Origin: an uncultured Pelagibacteraceae bacterium
GTDB lineage: Bacteria; Pseudomonadota; Alphaproteobacteria; Pelagibacterales; Pelagibacteraceae
NCBI GenBank assembly: GCA_902620585.1
Contig: CACNJC010000010.1
Span: 1 to 46,772, forward strand
Direction of reading: 5' to 3'
DNA: 46,772 nucleotides
Part shown: one piece after another, positions 26,087 to 34,828 of the stretch
Numbering within the stretch: the first letter of the stretch is position 1
How the letters are laid out: each line of letters begins with the position of its first letter
The notes under the pieces: generated by a model
Databases searched by the model: none
Told to the model about the DNA's origin: nothing
What the model saw: the letters and a program-made list of their open reading frames with translations, nothing else
Position numbers and translations under genes: made by a program

Positions 26087-27627
26087 ATATTAACCTTATC
26101 TTTTTTTTTATTTAAGATTATAAATGATGTTAAATGTCTAGCTAAAAAATAAGCAGAATATAATGTTGTTACAATTCCAATGCCCAGAGTAATTGCGAAA
26201 CCTTTTACTGGACCTGAGCCAAAAGCAAACAGTATGATTGCTGCTATTAATGTAGTTATATTAGCATCTAAAACTGTGATTTTTGCCTTAGAATAACCAA
26301 TATCAAAAGCATGAATTATTGATTTTTCTGTTTTTAACTCTTCTTTGATTCTCTCAAATATTAAGACATTAGCATCAACAGCCATTCCAACAGTTAAAAT
26401 AATTCCTGCTATACCAGGTAAAGTTAAAGTGGCCTCTAAAATTGTTAAAACTCCAATAAGCATAGTTAAATTTGCAACTAAAGCTAAATTAGCAATTAGA
26501 CCGAATATTTTATATTTATAAATCATAAAGAAAATTACTAAGATAAAACCTATAATTAAAGATGTTATCCCCTTCTTGATTGAGTCTGCTCCTAAATCAG
26601 GTCCAACAGTTCTTTCTTCAACAACTGACAAAGGTGTTGGCAAAGCTCCAGATCTTAATAAAAGAGCTAGATCTGTTGCTTCTTGAAAAGAAAAATTTCC
26701 CGAAATCATTCCATTTCCAGAGGTAATAGGTTCATTGATTGTTGGAGCACTTATAATTTTTCCATCTAAAACAATAGCAAGTCTTTTTCCCACACTATCA
26801 GTTGTTGTTCTTCCAAATTTTTGTGCACCAAGTCTGTCTAAAGTAAAAGATACTGTAGGTTGATTAGATTGATTATTAAAATTTGGTTGGGCATCAATTA
26901 AATTTTCACCACTCATTATGATTCTTTTGCTAACATTCAATTCTTCTCCAATTTCTGAAATAAGTTTTTCAACACCAAATTCCACATTATCTGATACCAA
27001 TCTAAAATTTAATTGAGCAGTCTTTCCAAGAAGACTTTTAATTCTTTCTGGATCTTTTAAGCCAGGTAATTCAACTAAAATTCTTTTATCCCCTCTTTGT
27101 AGTATAGTTGGTTCTTTTGTGCCGATATCATCTATTCTACGTCTTACGATTTCAATAGACTGTTTTAATGCAGCATTATTAATTGTCAATAAACCATATT
27201 TTGAAAAAAAAATTTTTATTATATTACTATTAGCAACTTCGAAATCTAATTCAAAAGAATTGTAATTGTCAATGTAAGGATTTAATTCGTTATCTTTTCT
27301 AGAAAAAAATAATGTCTCAAATTTTTTTGTATCATTAATTGAAAAAGTTAAATTTGAGCTATTAATTTTAAAATTTGAGTAAGATAGATTGTTGTCTTTT
27401 AAAAGTTTTTTTATCGGAATAACTTTTGATTGTATTTTTTCTTTTATAAGTGGGTTTGAATTAATTTCTAGAAGTAGGTAAGATCCACCTTGAAGATCCA
27501 AACCTAGATTTAATTTTTTGTCTATAAATTGATTATTCGAGTTTTGAAAATTAAGTATCGCAAAAAAAGATACAAATAAAAAAATAACATAAATTAAAAT
27601 AATATTTATTTTTGAAAAATTTAACAC
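26083..27627 (-). CDS. secD: Protein translocase subunit SecD
   Basis: Protein of 514 residues, six TM segments with a large periplasmic P1 domain. Motifs: LNLGLDLQGGSYLLLEI after TM1, RRRIDDIGTKEPTIQ-like segment (IVRRRIDDIGTKEPTI), GAQKFGRTTTDSVGKRLAIVLDG, and AGIILTVGMAVDANVLIFERIKEEL in TM4, which carries the proton-path Asp. The start codon is GTG at 27627; no ATG lies ahead of TM1. 9 nt downstream of yajC. yajC-secD-secF is the standard order. Confidence 0.96.
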   Translation of the reverse strand: MLNFSKINIILIYVIFLFVSFFAILNFQNSNNQFIDKKLNLGLDLQGGSYLLLEINSNPLIKEKIQSKVIPIKKLLKDNNLSYSNFKINSSNLTFSINDTKKFETLFFSRKDNELNPYIDNYNSFELDFEVANSNIIKIFFSKYGLLTINNAALKQSIEIVRRRIDDIGTKEPTILQRGDKRILVELPGLKDPERIKSLLGKTAQLNFRLVSDNVEFGVEKLISEIGEELNVSKRIIMSGENLIDAQPNFNNQSNQPTVSFTLDRLGAQKFGRTTTDSVGKRLAIVLDGKIISAPTINEPITSGNGMISGNFSFQEATDLALLLRSGALPTPLSVVEERTVGPDLGADSIKKGITSLIIGFILVIFFMIYKYKIFGLIANLALVANLTMLIGVLTILEATLTLPGIAGIILTVGMAVDANVLIFERIKEELKTEKSIIHAFDIGYSKAKITVLDANITTLIAAIILFAFGSGPVKGFAITLGIGIVTTLYSAYFLARHLTSFIILNKKKDKVNI

Positions 27628-27636
27628 GAAAAAGAA

Positions 27637-27921
27637 TTATTTTTTAATTTCTTCTTTTTTAAGTAAGCTTGTTATTGTAGATTTTATAATCTGAACTTTA
27701 ACGTTTTCTCCAATATTCACTTCAATACGATCGTCTTCCATTACCCTCTCAATAGTGCCTATAATTCCTCCTGAAGTTATTATTTCATCGCCTCTTTTTA
27801 GTGAAGCAACCATAGCCTTATGGTCTTTTACCCTTTTCTGCTGAGGTCTAATCAAAAAAAAGTAAAAAATTACAAATATCAGAATTAGTGGTATGAATTG
27901 TGCTATTCCTTGACCGTCCAT
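27637..27921 (-). CDS. yajC: Sec translocon accessory protein YajC
   Basis: Small membrane protein of 94 residues associated with SecDF. One TM segment (FIPLILIFVIFYFFLI, residues 9-24), then RPQQKRVKDHKAMVASLKRGDEII, the family hallmark, and the short beta domain with TSGGIIGTIERV. Located directly ahead of secD, as usual. A 47-nt gap separates it from serS upstream; surE and pcm, which often sit in this interval in Alphaproteobacteria, are absent. Confidence 0.95.
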   Translation of the reverse strand: MDGQGIAQFIPLILIFVIFYFFLIRPQQKRVKDHKAMVASLKRGDEIITSGGIIGTIERVMEDDRIEVNIGENVKVQIIKSTITSLLKKEEIKK

Positions 27922-27968
27922 TAGTGGATAATTATAATAAAAGAGTTAGTTAAACAAGAAAATAATTT

Positions 27969-29216
27969 TCAAATTTTATCTAAATTATTCATATATTTTT
28001 TTAAATTTTTTGGGATGTTAATTGATCCATCTTTATTTTGATAGTTTTCTATCAAGGCTATCATTAATCTTCCTACTGCTAAACCCGAGCCATTTAAAGT
28101 CCCAACAAACTCACTTCCACTAGCGCCTTTATATTTTGTCCCCATTCTTCTTGCTTGAAAAGAACCGCAAGAAGAACAGCTTGATATTTCTCTAAATTTT
28201 TTTTCTGAGGGAATCCACACTTCAATATCAAAAGTTTTTTCAGCACTAAATCCCATATCTCCAGATGATAATAAAATTATTTGATATGGTAACTCAAGTT
28301 TTTTCAAAATACTTTCAGCACAATTTAGCATTCTATCTAGTTCAGACATACAATTTTTTGGTTCCACTATACTTACTAATTCAACTTTATAAAATTGATG
28401 CTGTCTCATCATACCTTTTGTATCTTTTCCATAACTACCAGCTTCTTTTCTGAAACAAGGAGTGGCAGCTACAAATCTTAAAGGGAGGTCCTTAGAACTT
28501 AAACTAGATTTTCTTACTAAATTAGTTAAAACTACTTCCGCTGTAGGAATTAAAAATTTTCTATCTTCTGAATTTTCAAGCTTAACTTCAAACTGATCAT
28601 CTTCGAATTTGGGAAGCTGACCCGTGCCAAACATTACTTCTTCATTTACTATTAATGGAGGTGAAATTTCTTTATAGCCAAACTCATTAATATGTGTATC
28701 AAGCATAAAATTAATTAAAGCTCTTTCTAACAGTGCAAACTTATCTTTAAGAATAACAAACCTAGAACCTGATAATTTTATTGATGTTTCAAAGTCAATT
28801 TTACCATTATCTTTTCCTATATCTACATGAGATTTTATTTCGAAATTAAATTCTTTTATTTGCTTGGACTTTTTTATTAATTTATTAAATTTCTCATTAT
28901 TTCCAACTGGAACATCGTCGGTAGCTATATTAGGAAGATTGTAAATTATTTCATCAATTTTTTTTTGGATTTTTTTTTGATCTATTATTAATTTGTCAAT
29001 TTCTTCTGAAATTTTTTTTGATTTTTCAAAATTTTGTTTTTCTTTTAATTTTGATAAATTTTTTTTTTCTTGCTCTAATGTTTCTTTTTTGCTGATTAAT
29101 TCCCGGTTTCTTTTATCAAGATTACTGAACCCGTTAATATCAAAATTTAAATTTCTATCATTAAATTTTTTTTTAAATAAATCTAAATTTTTTCTTAAAT
29201 CTTTGAGATTATGCAT
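27969..29216 (-). CDS. serS: Seryl-tRNA synthetase
   Basis: Class II aminoacyl-tRNA synthetase charging tRNA-Ser; 415 residues from the ATG at 29216. An in-frame TTG two codons earlier (29222) is less likely. The N-terminal Lys/Glu-rich antiparallel coiled-coil arm spans residues 25-105 (KNLSKLKEKQNFEKSKKI). The catalytic core has motif 2 (FRKEAGSYGKDTKGMMRQHQF) and motif 3 (LNGSGLAVGRLMIALIENYQ). CSSCGSFQARRMG is typical. The start overlaps the end of tatC. Confidence 0.97.
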   Translation of the reverse strand: MHNLKDLRKNLDLFKKKFNDRNLNFDINGFSNLDKRNRELISKKETLEQEKKNLSKLKEKQNFEKSKKISEEIDKLIIDQKKIQKKIDEIIYNLPNIATDDVPVGNNEKFNKLIKKSKQIKEFNFEIKSHVDIGKDNGKIDFETSIKLSGSRFVILKDKFALLERALINFMLDTHINEFGYKEISPPLIVNEEVMFGTGQLPKFEDDQFEVKLENSEDRKFLIPTAEVVLTNLVRKSSLSSKDLPLRFVAATPCFRKEAGSYGKDTKGMMRQHQFYKVELVSIVEPKNCMSELDRMLNCAESILKKLELPYQIILLSSGDMGFSAEKTFDIEVWIPSEKKFREISSCSSCGSFQARRMGTKYKGASGSEFVGTLNGSGLAVGRLMIALIENYQNKDGSINIPKNLKKYMNNLDKI

Positions 29217-29976
29217 CTTCAATTTCTTTTTCTTTATCTTTTTTTTCTGTAAATTTTACAGTTATTATAGATAATTCATAAAGCAATAATAAAGGTATAG
29301 CCAGACCAATTTGTGTAATTGGGTCAGGAGGTGTTAATATAGCTGCAGCTGCAAAAATAATAACAATAACGTATCTTCTTGTTTTTTTTAAATATAAAGA
29401 ATTTACTACACCGATTTTTGCCAATAAATTTAAAAGTATTGGTAATTGAAAACTAATACCAAAGGCAAAAATTAATCTCATAATTAGTGACAAATACTCA
29501 TTCACTTTTGCCTCTAATTGAATTGGTAGAGTTGTGTTAGAGCCAATTGTTTCAAAAGATAGAAAAAACTTAATGGCGAGCGGCATGATTAAATAATAAA
29601 CTAAAAATCCTCCAAATAAAAAAAGAATTGGAGTAAATATCAAATAAGGAAGAAGAGCTTTTTTTTCATTGTTATATAATCCAGGCGCAATAAATTTATA
29701 TACTTGAATTATTAAGACCGGACTTCCTAAAAAAATCGCTGCAAAAAATGCTACTTTTAAATATGTAATAAATGTTTCGTGTAAAGCTGTAAATATCAAT
29801 CTTCTTGAATTTTGATCATCCCTAACAGCGTTTGCATATGGCTCAACCAAAAAATTATATATTTGCTCTGCAAAAATGTATGAGATAATGAAAGCTGCAA
29901 AGATAAAAACTATTGATTTTATAAGTCTTGATCTAAGCTCTACAAAATGGCTTGTAAAGGAATTTGGATTACTCAT
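29209..29976 (-). CDS. tatC: Twin-arginine translocase subunit TatC
   Basis: Core subunit that recognises twin-arginine signal peptides; 255 residues with six TM segments. Conserved features: SHFVELRSRLIKSI at the N-terminus (residues 9-22), a Glu-containing periplasmic loop (FTALHETFITYLKVAFF), PGLYNNEKK (FxxPGL-E motif) and AAILTPPDPITQIGLAIPLLLLYELSI. The frame is open up to 30024, but I chose the ATG at 29976 (MSNPNSFTSHFVEL), which fits the family N-terminus and overlaps the tatB stop by 8 nt. Confidence 0.96.
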   Translation of the reverse strand: MSNPNSFTSHFVELRSRLIKSIVFIFAAFIISYIFAEQIYNFLVEPYANAVRDDQNSRRLIFTALHETFITYLKVAFFAAIFLGSPVLIIQVYKFIAPGLYNNEKKALLPYLIFTPILFLFGGFLVYYLIMPLAIKFFLSFETIGSNTTLPIQLEAKVNEYLSLIMRLIFAFGISFQLPILLNLLAKIGVVNSLYLKKTRRYVIVIIFAAAAILTPPDPITQIGLAIPLLLLYELSIITVKFTEKKDKEKEIEDA

Positions 29977-30199
29977 CTTGTTCTTTTTTTGGTATTTTTT
30001 TCTTACTAGCGTCATCTTTTTCAAAGTCTATTTCATTAGTAACTGATGAAATTTCTCTTTGAAAGCTACTGAAGGAATTTTTTATTTTTGCAACATATGA
30101 ACCTATTTTTTTTAATGCAACAGGAAATTCCTTAGGTCCCAAAACTAAAACTGCAATTATAACTACCGCTAAAATCTCTAACCAACCAATTTGAGGCAT
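29969..30199 (-). CDS. tatB: Twin-arginine translocase subunit TatB, short
   Basis: Protein of 76 residues with one TM helix (LEILAVVIIAVLVLG, residues 7-21), the hinge GPKEFPVALKKIG and an amphipathic helix. The Glu at residue 8 and the GP hinge favour TatB over TatA. The C-terminal cytosolic part is only about 40 residues, much shorter than the usual 100 or more, and ends in a charged tail. Lies between tatA and tatC, in the canonical order. It acts with TatC in signal-peptide binding. Confidence 0.88.
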   Translation of the reverse strand: MPQIGWLEILAVVIIAVLVLGPKEFPVALKKIGSYVAKIKNSFSSFQREISSVTNEIDFEKDDASKKKIPKKEQDE

Positions 30200-30204
30200 T
30201 TTGA

Positions 30205-30402
30205 TTATTTGTTATCGGATTCTGAGTTTTCTGAATTATTTTTATCTTGGTCGTTATTTGAAGAAGTGTCATCTGACATACCTCTCTTAAAACTTTTGAT
30301 CCCTTTAGCGACATCTCCCATCAAACTTGAAATTTTGCCTCTCCCAAAAAGTAGAACAACAATCACAACAACTATAGCTATTTGCCAAAAACTAATTCCC
30401 AT
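30205..30402 (-). CDS. tatA: Twin-arginine translocase subunit TatA
   Basis: Pore-forming subunit of 65 residues. The N-terminus [29 protein letters not shown] is the standard TatA helix and FGxGK hinge; then comes the amphipathic helix [13 protein letters not shown] and an acidic Asn/Ser/Asp tail. The frame extends to a TTG at 30411, but the ATG at 30402 matches the family start. Gap of 5 nt to tatB. Confidence 0.94.
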   Translation of the reverse strand: MGISFWQIAIVVVIVVLLFGRGKISSLMGDVAKGIKSFKRGMSDDTSSNNDQDKNNSENSESDNK

Positions 30403-30444
30403 AATTATCAACTATATACAATAATTTTAATTAAATAGATATCT

Positions 30445-31149
30445 TTATTTATCTGTTTCAGGAGTTTTCGTCGGAACAGGAGTTTCTTTCATTACTTCTT
30501 CAATTTCTTCATAAATATTCTGTTTTTCATTTAAAGATTGTTCTTTAAAAAATTTTCCAGTTCCAAAAATAGATTTGTCAATACTAGCAGTATCTATTAA
30601 ACCAGCAGAACCTAGCTCATCGATATTAGGCAGATCAGACAATTTTTGTATATTAAAATGGTTTAAAAAATTCTCTGTTGTTATATATTGTATTGGTTTT
30701 CCAGGGACATCTTTTCTTCCAGCCGGTCTAACCCAATCTAGTTCTAATAATATTTCTAAAGTATTAGCTCCAAATGATACACCTCTTATCTCCTCAATCT
30801 CTGATCTAGTAACTGGTTGATGATAAACAATAATTGCTAATGTTTCAATTGTCGCCTTAGATAATTTTTTTTGAGTTGATTTTTGAAGTGACATCAGTTT
30901 TGAAAGATCTTCAGCAGTTCTAAAAGACCATTTATTTCTTATACAAATTAAATTAATTCCTCTGTTCTTGTAAGTCTCTTTAATTTTTTGTAAAATTTTT
31001 AAAATATCCGAAGTAGTTTTTACTCTGTTTTCGATAGTTTCTACATCTAAAGGCTCTGAAGCTGAAAAAAGTATTGCCTCTACTTGGCGTTCAAGTTTCG
31101 AAACATTTGTTGGAAATGAAATTATATTATTTTTATTTTTATTTTTCAT
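30445..31149 (-). CDS. scpB: Segregation and condensation protein B
   Basis: Partner of ScpA and SMC in chromosome condensation; 234 residues. Winged-helix features: ERQVEAILFSASEPLDVE near residue 20, KLSKATIETLAIIVYHQPVTRSEIEEIRG near residue 97 and GRKDVPGKPIQYITT. The C-terminal tail (residues 165-234) is acidic and of low complexity. It follows scpA by 3 nt and precedes tatA, as in other Alphaproteobacteria. Confidence 0.94.
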   Translation of the reverse strand: MKNKNKNNIISFPTNVSKLERQVEAILFSASEPLDVETIENRVKTTSDILKILQKIKETYKNRGINLICIRNKWSFRTAEDLSKLMSLQKSTQKKLSKATIETLAIIVYHQPVTRSEIEEIRGVSFGANTLEILLELDWVRPAGRKDVPGKPIQYITTENFLNHFNIQKLSDLPNIDELGSAGLIDTASIDKSIFGTGKFFKEQSLNEKQNIYEEIEEVMKETPVPTKTPETDK

Positions 31150-31152
31150 AAA

Positions 31153-31890
31153 CTAAGTCGTTTTTTTTATCAAAATTTTATCAAATATTTTTTCTTGCAA
31201 AATTTCAATTTTACCCTCTTTTGTTAATTCCAAACTAGCCGCAAGTATTCCAGCTATTCCAGTTTTTCGCATTTTTTTATTTGAATAGAATTTTGGTATC
31301 AATTCGTAAATATTTTTCCAGTCAATTATTAAGTCTAAATTACTTCTTATTTGTTTTATTGCAACTTCTGTAGGAAAAACTGGAAGTCTTGGTATATTGA
31401 TTGTTTGAAAAGATTTTTCCATTTGAATGTTTGAATAAGTTTTTAAAAGCTCGTACAAAGAAATATCATAGATTGGGGTATTTATTGATCTAATCCCCCC
31501 TTTCATGCCTCTTGTAAAGATGTGGACACCTAATCTTTTCTTTTGCAACATTTGATCAGAAAGAATTCTAATTAATTCAAGTTTCTTTAATTGCATTTTA
31601 AGTTTTTCAGCCACCTCTAAAGCTTTAAAATCGTCATCTTCGTCCTCTGGTAATAAAAGTTTTGATTTTAAATAAGCTAACCAAGTGGCCATTAACAAGT
31701 GCTCAGAAGCTGTCTCCAAGTTTAAATTTTCCGTTTTTTTAATAAAATCTAAAAATTGGTCTGCTAATTTAGTTATAGATATTTCTGCTAAATCAACTTT
31801 TTGTGATTTAGCTAGGTCAAGCAAAACCTCCATTGGACCTGAGTAATTAGGAATATTAATTGATATCGCGTTTAAATTATTTGATTCCAT
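31153..31890 (-). CDS. scpA: Segregation and condensation protein A
   Basis: Kleisin subunit of the SMC-ScpAB condensin; 245 residues. The family N-terminus YSGPMEVLLDLAKSQKVDLAEISITKLADQFLDFI (residues 16-50) and MATWLAYLKSKLLLPE are plain, and the C-terminal winged helix follows. The acidic DEDDDFKALE segment after the kleisin helix is usual. 9 nt after nagZ. Confidence 0.95.
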   Translation of the reverse strand: MESNNLNAISINIPNYSGPMEVLLDLAKSQKVDLAEISITKLADQFLDFIKKTENLNLETASEHLLMATWLAYLKSKLLLPEDEDDDFKALEVAEKLKMQLKKLELIRILSDQMLQKKRLGVHIFTRGMKGGIRSINTPIYDISLYELLKTYSNIQMEKSFQTINIPRLPVFPTEVAIKQIRSNLDLIIDWKNIYELIPKFYSNKKMRKTGIAGILAASLELTKEGKIEILQEKIFDKILIKKTT

Positions 31891-31899
31891 ATATTAATT

Positions 31900-32844
31900 T
31901 TAACTTAAAAATTTATAAAATTCTGAAGTTTTTTTTGCAGTGAATTTGTCTATAAATGGAAGTTTTTTTATCAGTTTATTACAATCTTTAAAATTTCCTG
32001 CACAGTATAAAACCAAGTTACAACCTGCAGTAAGTGATCTTTTTGCATTAGTGATTAAGTCATATTTTAAAGCCTTCATTGATATATCGTCAGAAATTAA
32101 AATCCCCTTAAAGCCTATTCTTTTTCTAATTATTTGAGAAATAATTTTTTTTGAGAAAGTTGCAACATTAATATTATCCAAATTTGAGTATAGAATATGT
32201 GCGGTCATAGCAAAATGTGAATAATTTTGCTTAAACGGATTAAAATCAACTCTATTCAACTCTTTAAACTTTAAATCAACTTTTGGCATTTTAAGATGAC
32301 TGTCAGAAGAAGCGCATCCATGTCCTGGTATATGTTTAATTACGGTACCAATTTTATTCAAGTGATATTGTTTAACGCAAATTTGACCCAATTTTTTAAC
32401 AATTTTTGTATCGTTAGAAAAACTTCTATTGCCTATTATCTTGTTAGTAATATTTCTTGTTACATCAAGAACAGGCACAGTATTAATATTGATACCAACC
32501 TTATTTAATATATTAGTTAAATTATTAATATAGTGTTTGTAAATAATTTCTGAAATTTCAGGGTTATATCTATAAATATTTCCAAACAATTTTTGATTTA
32601 ATTTATGGTCTATTATTCTACTTAATCTTGTTACAGATCCTCCTTCTTCATCTATCATAATAGGAAATTTTGGGTCACCGCTTGATTTTCTAATATTTTT
32701 AATCAACTCAATTATTTGTGGTAAAGACTTAATATTTCTTTTAAAAAGAATTAATCCCCACGGTTTTTCCTTTTTTATTAGACTTTTTTCCTTAATAGAT
32801 AAGTCAAAACCTTTTATACTGATAATGATTGCTTTTTTTCTCAT
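31900..32844 (-). CDS. nagZ: Beta-N-acetylhexosaminidase (GH3)
   Basis: Cytoplasmic enzyme of muropeptide recycling that removes GlcNAc from anhydromuropeptides; 314 residues. GH3 marks: IMIDEEGGSVTRL near residue 64, KHIPGHGCASSDSHLKMP near residue 166 with the catalytic His/Asp pair, and GILISDDISMKAL with the nucleophilic Asp. The start overlaps the preceding 87-residue gene by ATGA. Position between argS and scpA is conserved. No other recycling genes lie in the window, though mltB would produce its substrate. Confidence 0.94.
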   Translation of the reverse strand: MRKKAIIISIKGFDLSIKEKSLIKKEKPWGLILFKRNIKSLPQIIELIKNIRKSSGDPKFPIMIDEEGGSVTRLSRIIDHKLNQKLFGNIYRYNPEISEIIYKHYINNLTNILNKVGININTVPVLDVTRNITNKIIGNRSFSNDTKIVKKLGQICVKQYHLNKIGTVIKHIPGHGCASSDSHLKMPKVDLKFKELNRVDFNPFKQNYSHFAMTAHILYSNLDNINVATFSKKIISQIIRKRIGFKGILISDDISMKALKYDLITNAKRSLTAGCNLVLYCAGNFKDCNKLIKKLPFIDKFTAKKTSEFYKFLS

Positions 32845-33104
32845 TTAATTTTTAACAAATTCCAAAAATTTCTTTTTTTTTCTTTTTCTATTTCATTAGA
32901 AAATGATGAATTAAATTCGATAACGTCATTTGTGTCGTTATCCAGGATTGGCAGATTTGTTGATTGACTTTTTAAGTTTTCTTGAATGTTTAGCCTATTT
33001 AAATTAACATTTTTAATATTTTTGTTCGATGAATAGTAGTTATATACAATAAAAAAAAATAAAAAAATTATAACGGCTAAAAATAAATCTACAAATCTAT
33101 ACAT
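32841..33104 (-). CDS. Small single-pass membrane protein, unknown function
   Basis: Unrecognised protein of 87 residues. One TM segment at residues 6-23 (DLFLAVIIFLFFFIVYNYY), followed by a polar Asn/Ser-rich region and a short basic end (KEKKRNFWNLLKIK). In many Alphaproteobacteria the slot between argS and nagZ holds a larger SPOR-domain membrane protein; this may be a shrunken remnant of it, but no SPOR domain is seen. It overlaps argS by 1 nt and nagZ by 4 nt, so it is very probably translated. Confidence 0.7.
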   Translation of the reverse strand: MYRFVDLFLAVIIFLFFFIVYNYYSSNKNIKNVNLNRLNIQENLKSQSTNLPILDNDTNDVIEFNSSFSNEIEKEKKRNFWNLLKIK

Positions 33105-34828
33105 TACATTTTTTCAGGAAGTGAAACTCCTAAAATATTCATTCCATTTTTAATAACTATCGCAATTAGATAGATAAATACCAAAGACTCTAATCTTTTA
33201 ATTTTACCGTCTTCAATAAACCTAAATTTGCTATCTTCATTTCCTTTACTCCAGTATGAGTGAAATATTGTTGAAAGTTCGTACAAATAGAAAGGAATTT
33301 TATGAGGTTCAAATTTATAGGCTGCAGAGTCTACTATTTTAGGCCATTCAAAAATTTTTCTTAGTATTTTTTCTTCATACATGTTTGGTAAAAATTTTTC
33401 TGAATTAATTGTAATTTTATCATTTAAATTTTTATTTAATATTCTGAAAATTGAATTAATTCTAGCATATGCATATTGAACATAATATACCGGATTATCT
33501 TTTGTCTTTTCCTTAACCTTATCAAAATCAAAATCTAGCTCAACATCATTACTTCTATTAAGCATCATAAATCTTATAGAATCTTTATTTACTTCATTTA
33601 GTAAATCTTGAACAGAAATAAAATCGCCTGATCTTTTTGACATTTTAAATGGTTTTCCATTTTTATAAAGTTTTACTAATTGACAGACTTTACAATTAAG
33701 TTTTACTTTTTTATTAGATAAAGCTGCCACAGCGGCCGAAATTCGCTTTATATACCCTGTGTGGTCAGCTCCAAGAATGTTTATCAAATTATTAAATTTT
33801 CTCTCTATCTTATTTGAATGATAAGCTATGTCGTTTGCAAAATATGTCCACGAACCATCATTTTTTTGTAAAGCTCTATCTGTATCATCCCCGAATTCAC
33901 TTGATTTAAACACAAGTCTTTTTATTTTTTTCCAATTTTTTAAAACTTCACCTTTTGGTGGAGATAAAAATCCTTCCTCTACATAATTTTTGCTTTGTAA
34001 TTGTTTCACAACTTTATTTACTAAATCTTTTTTTACGAGTTCTGTTTCCGAAAAGAAATTATCGTGAACAATTCCTAATTGTTTTAAATCATCTTTAATC
34101 AAAGACATCGATCCTTTTAAAGATAATCTTTTTAATTCTTCAAAGCAGTCTTTGAGATTATCAGCTTTAATATTTTCATTATCTTTAACAATGTTTGATG
34201 CTATTTCTTTAATGTAATCACCAGGATACAAATTTTCTTTTAAAACAAATTTTTCCTTAAATTTAATTTCTCTTATTCTCAAATAAACTGACTCAACAAA
34301 ACTGTTAATTTGATTTCCATAATCATTTATATAATATTCTTTGACAACTTTATTACCGTTAAATTTAAGCAAATTAGATAAAACATCTCCAAAAATTGCC
34401 CCCCTACAGTGACCTACATGCATTGGGCCTGTTGGGTTGGCCGATACAAACTCTATATTGTAAGTTTCAGCAGATTTTTTAGAGCCATAAGTTTCTTTGT
34501 TGCTAAAAATTATATTTATATTTGAAACTAATCCCTCTTTAGATAATTTAATATTCAAAAACCCGGGACCTGCAACTTCAATTTTTTCAAAATGATCAAC
34601 TTTTTTTAATAATAAATCTTTTATATTGCTAGCTAAATTATTTGAATTCATTTTATTTGTTTTCGCTAAGATCAAAGCAATATTGGAGGACAAATCAAAA
34701 TTGAAATGTTCTGGTGGGACTTCTAGATTAACATTATTAAGCTGTTCAAGATTTTCTAATTTTAAAATATTTTTATTATCTAAAATGATTTTATTTACCT
34801 TTGATAAATAATTTTCAAATATATTCAT
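33104..34828 (-). CDS. argS: Arginyl-tRNA synthetase
   Basis: Class I synthetase of 574 residues. The HIGH region is SANPTGPMHVGHCRGAIFGD near residue 130, the KMSKS-like loop KPFKMSKRSGDFISV lies near residue 390, and the C-terminal anticodon-binding domain has the usual YYVQYAYARINSIFR start. The N-terminal Add-1 domain is present. ATGA overlap with dgt upstream. The alphaproteobacterial order dgt-argS-(membrane protein)-nagZ is retained. Confidence 0.97.
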   Translation of the reverse strand: MNIFENYLSKVNKIILDNKNILKLENLEQLNNVNLEVPPEHFNFDLSSNIALILAKTNKMNSNNLASNIKDLLLKKVDHFEKIEVAGPGFLNIKLSKEGLVSNINIIFSNKETYGSKKSAETYNIEFVSANPTGPMHVGHCRGAIFGDVLSNLLKFNGNKVVKEYYINDYGNQINSFVESVYLRIREIKFKEKFVLKENLYPGDYIKEIASNIVKDNENIKADNLKDCFEELKRLSLKGSMSLIKDDLKQLGIVHDNFFSETELVKKDLVNKVVKQLQSKNYVEEGFLSPPKGEVLKNWKKIKRLVFKSSEFGDDTDRALQKNDGSWTYFANDIAYHSNKIERKFNNLINILGADHTGYIKRISAAVAALSNKKVKLNCKVCQLVKLYKNGKPFKMSKRSGDFISVQDLLNEVNKDSIRFMMLNRSNDVELDFDFDKVKEKTKDNPVYYVQYAYARINSIFRILNKNLNDKITINSEKFLPNMYEEKILRKIFEWPKIVDSAAYKFEPHKIPFYLYELSTIFHSYWSKGNEDSKFRFIEDGKIKRLESLVFIYLIAIVIKNGMNILGVSLPEKM

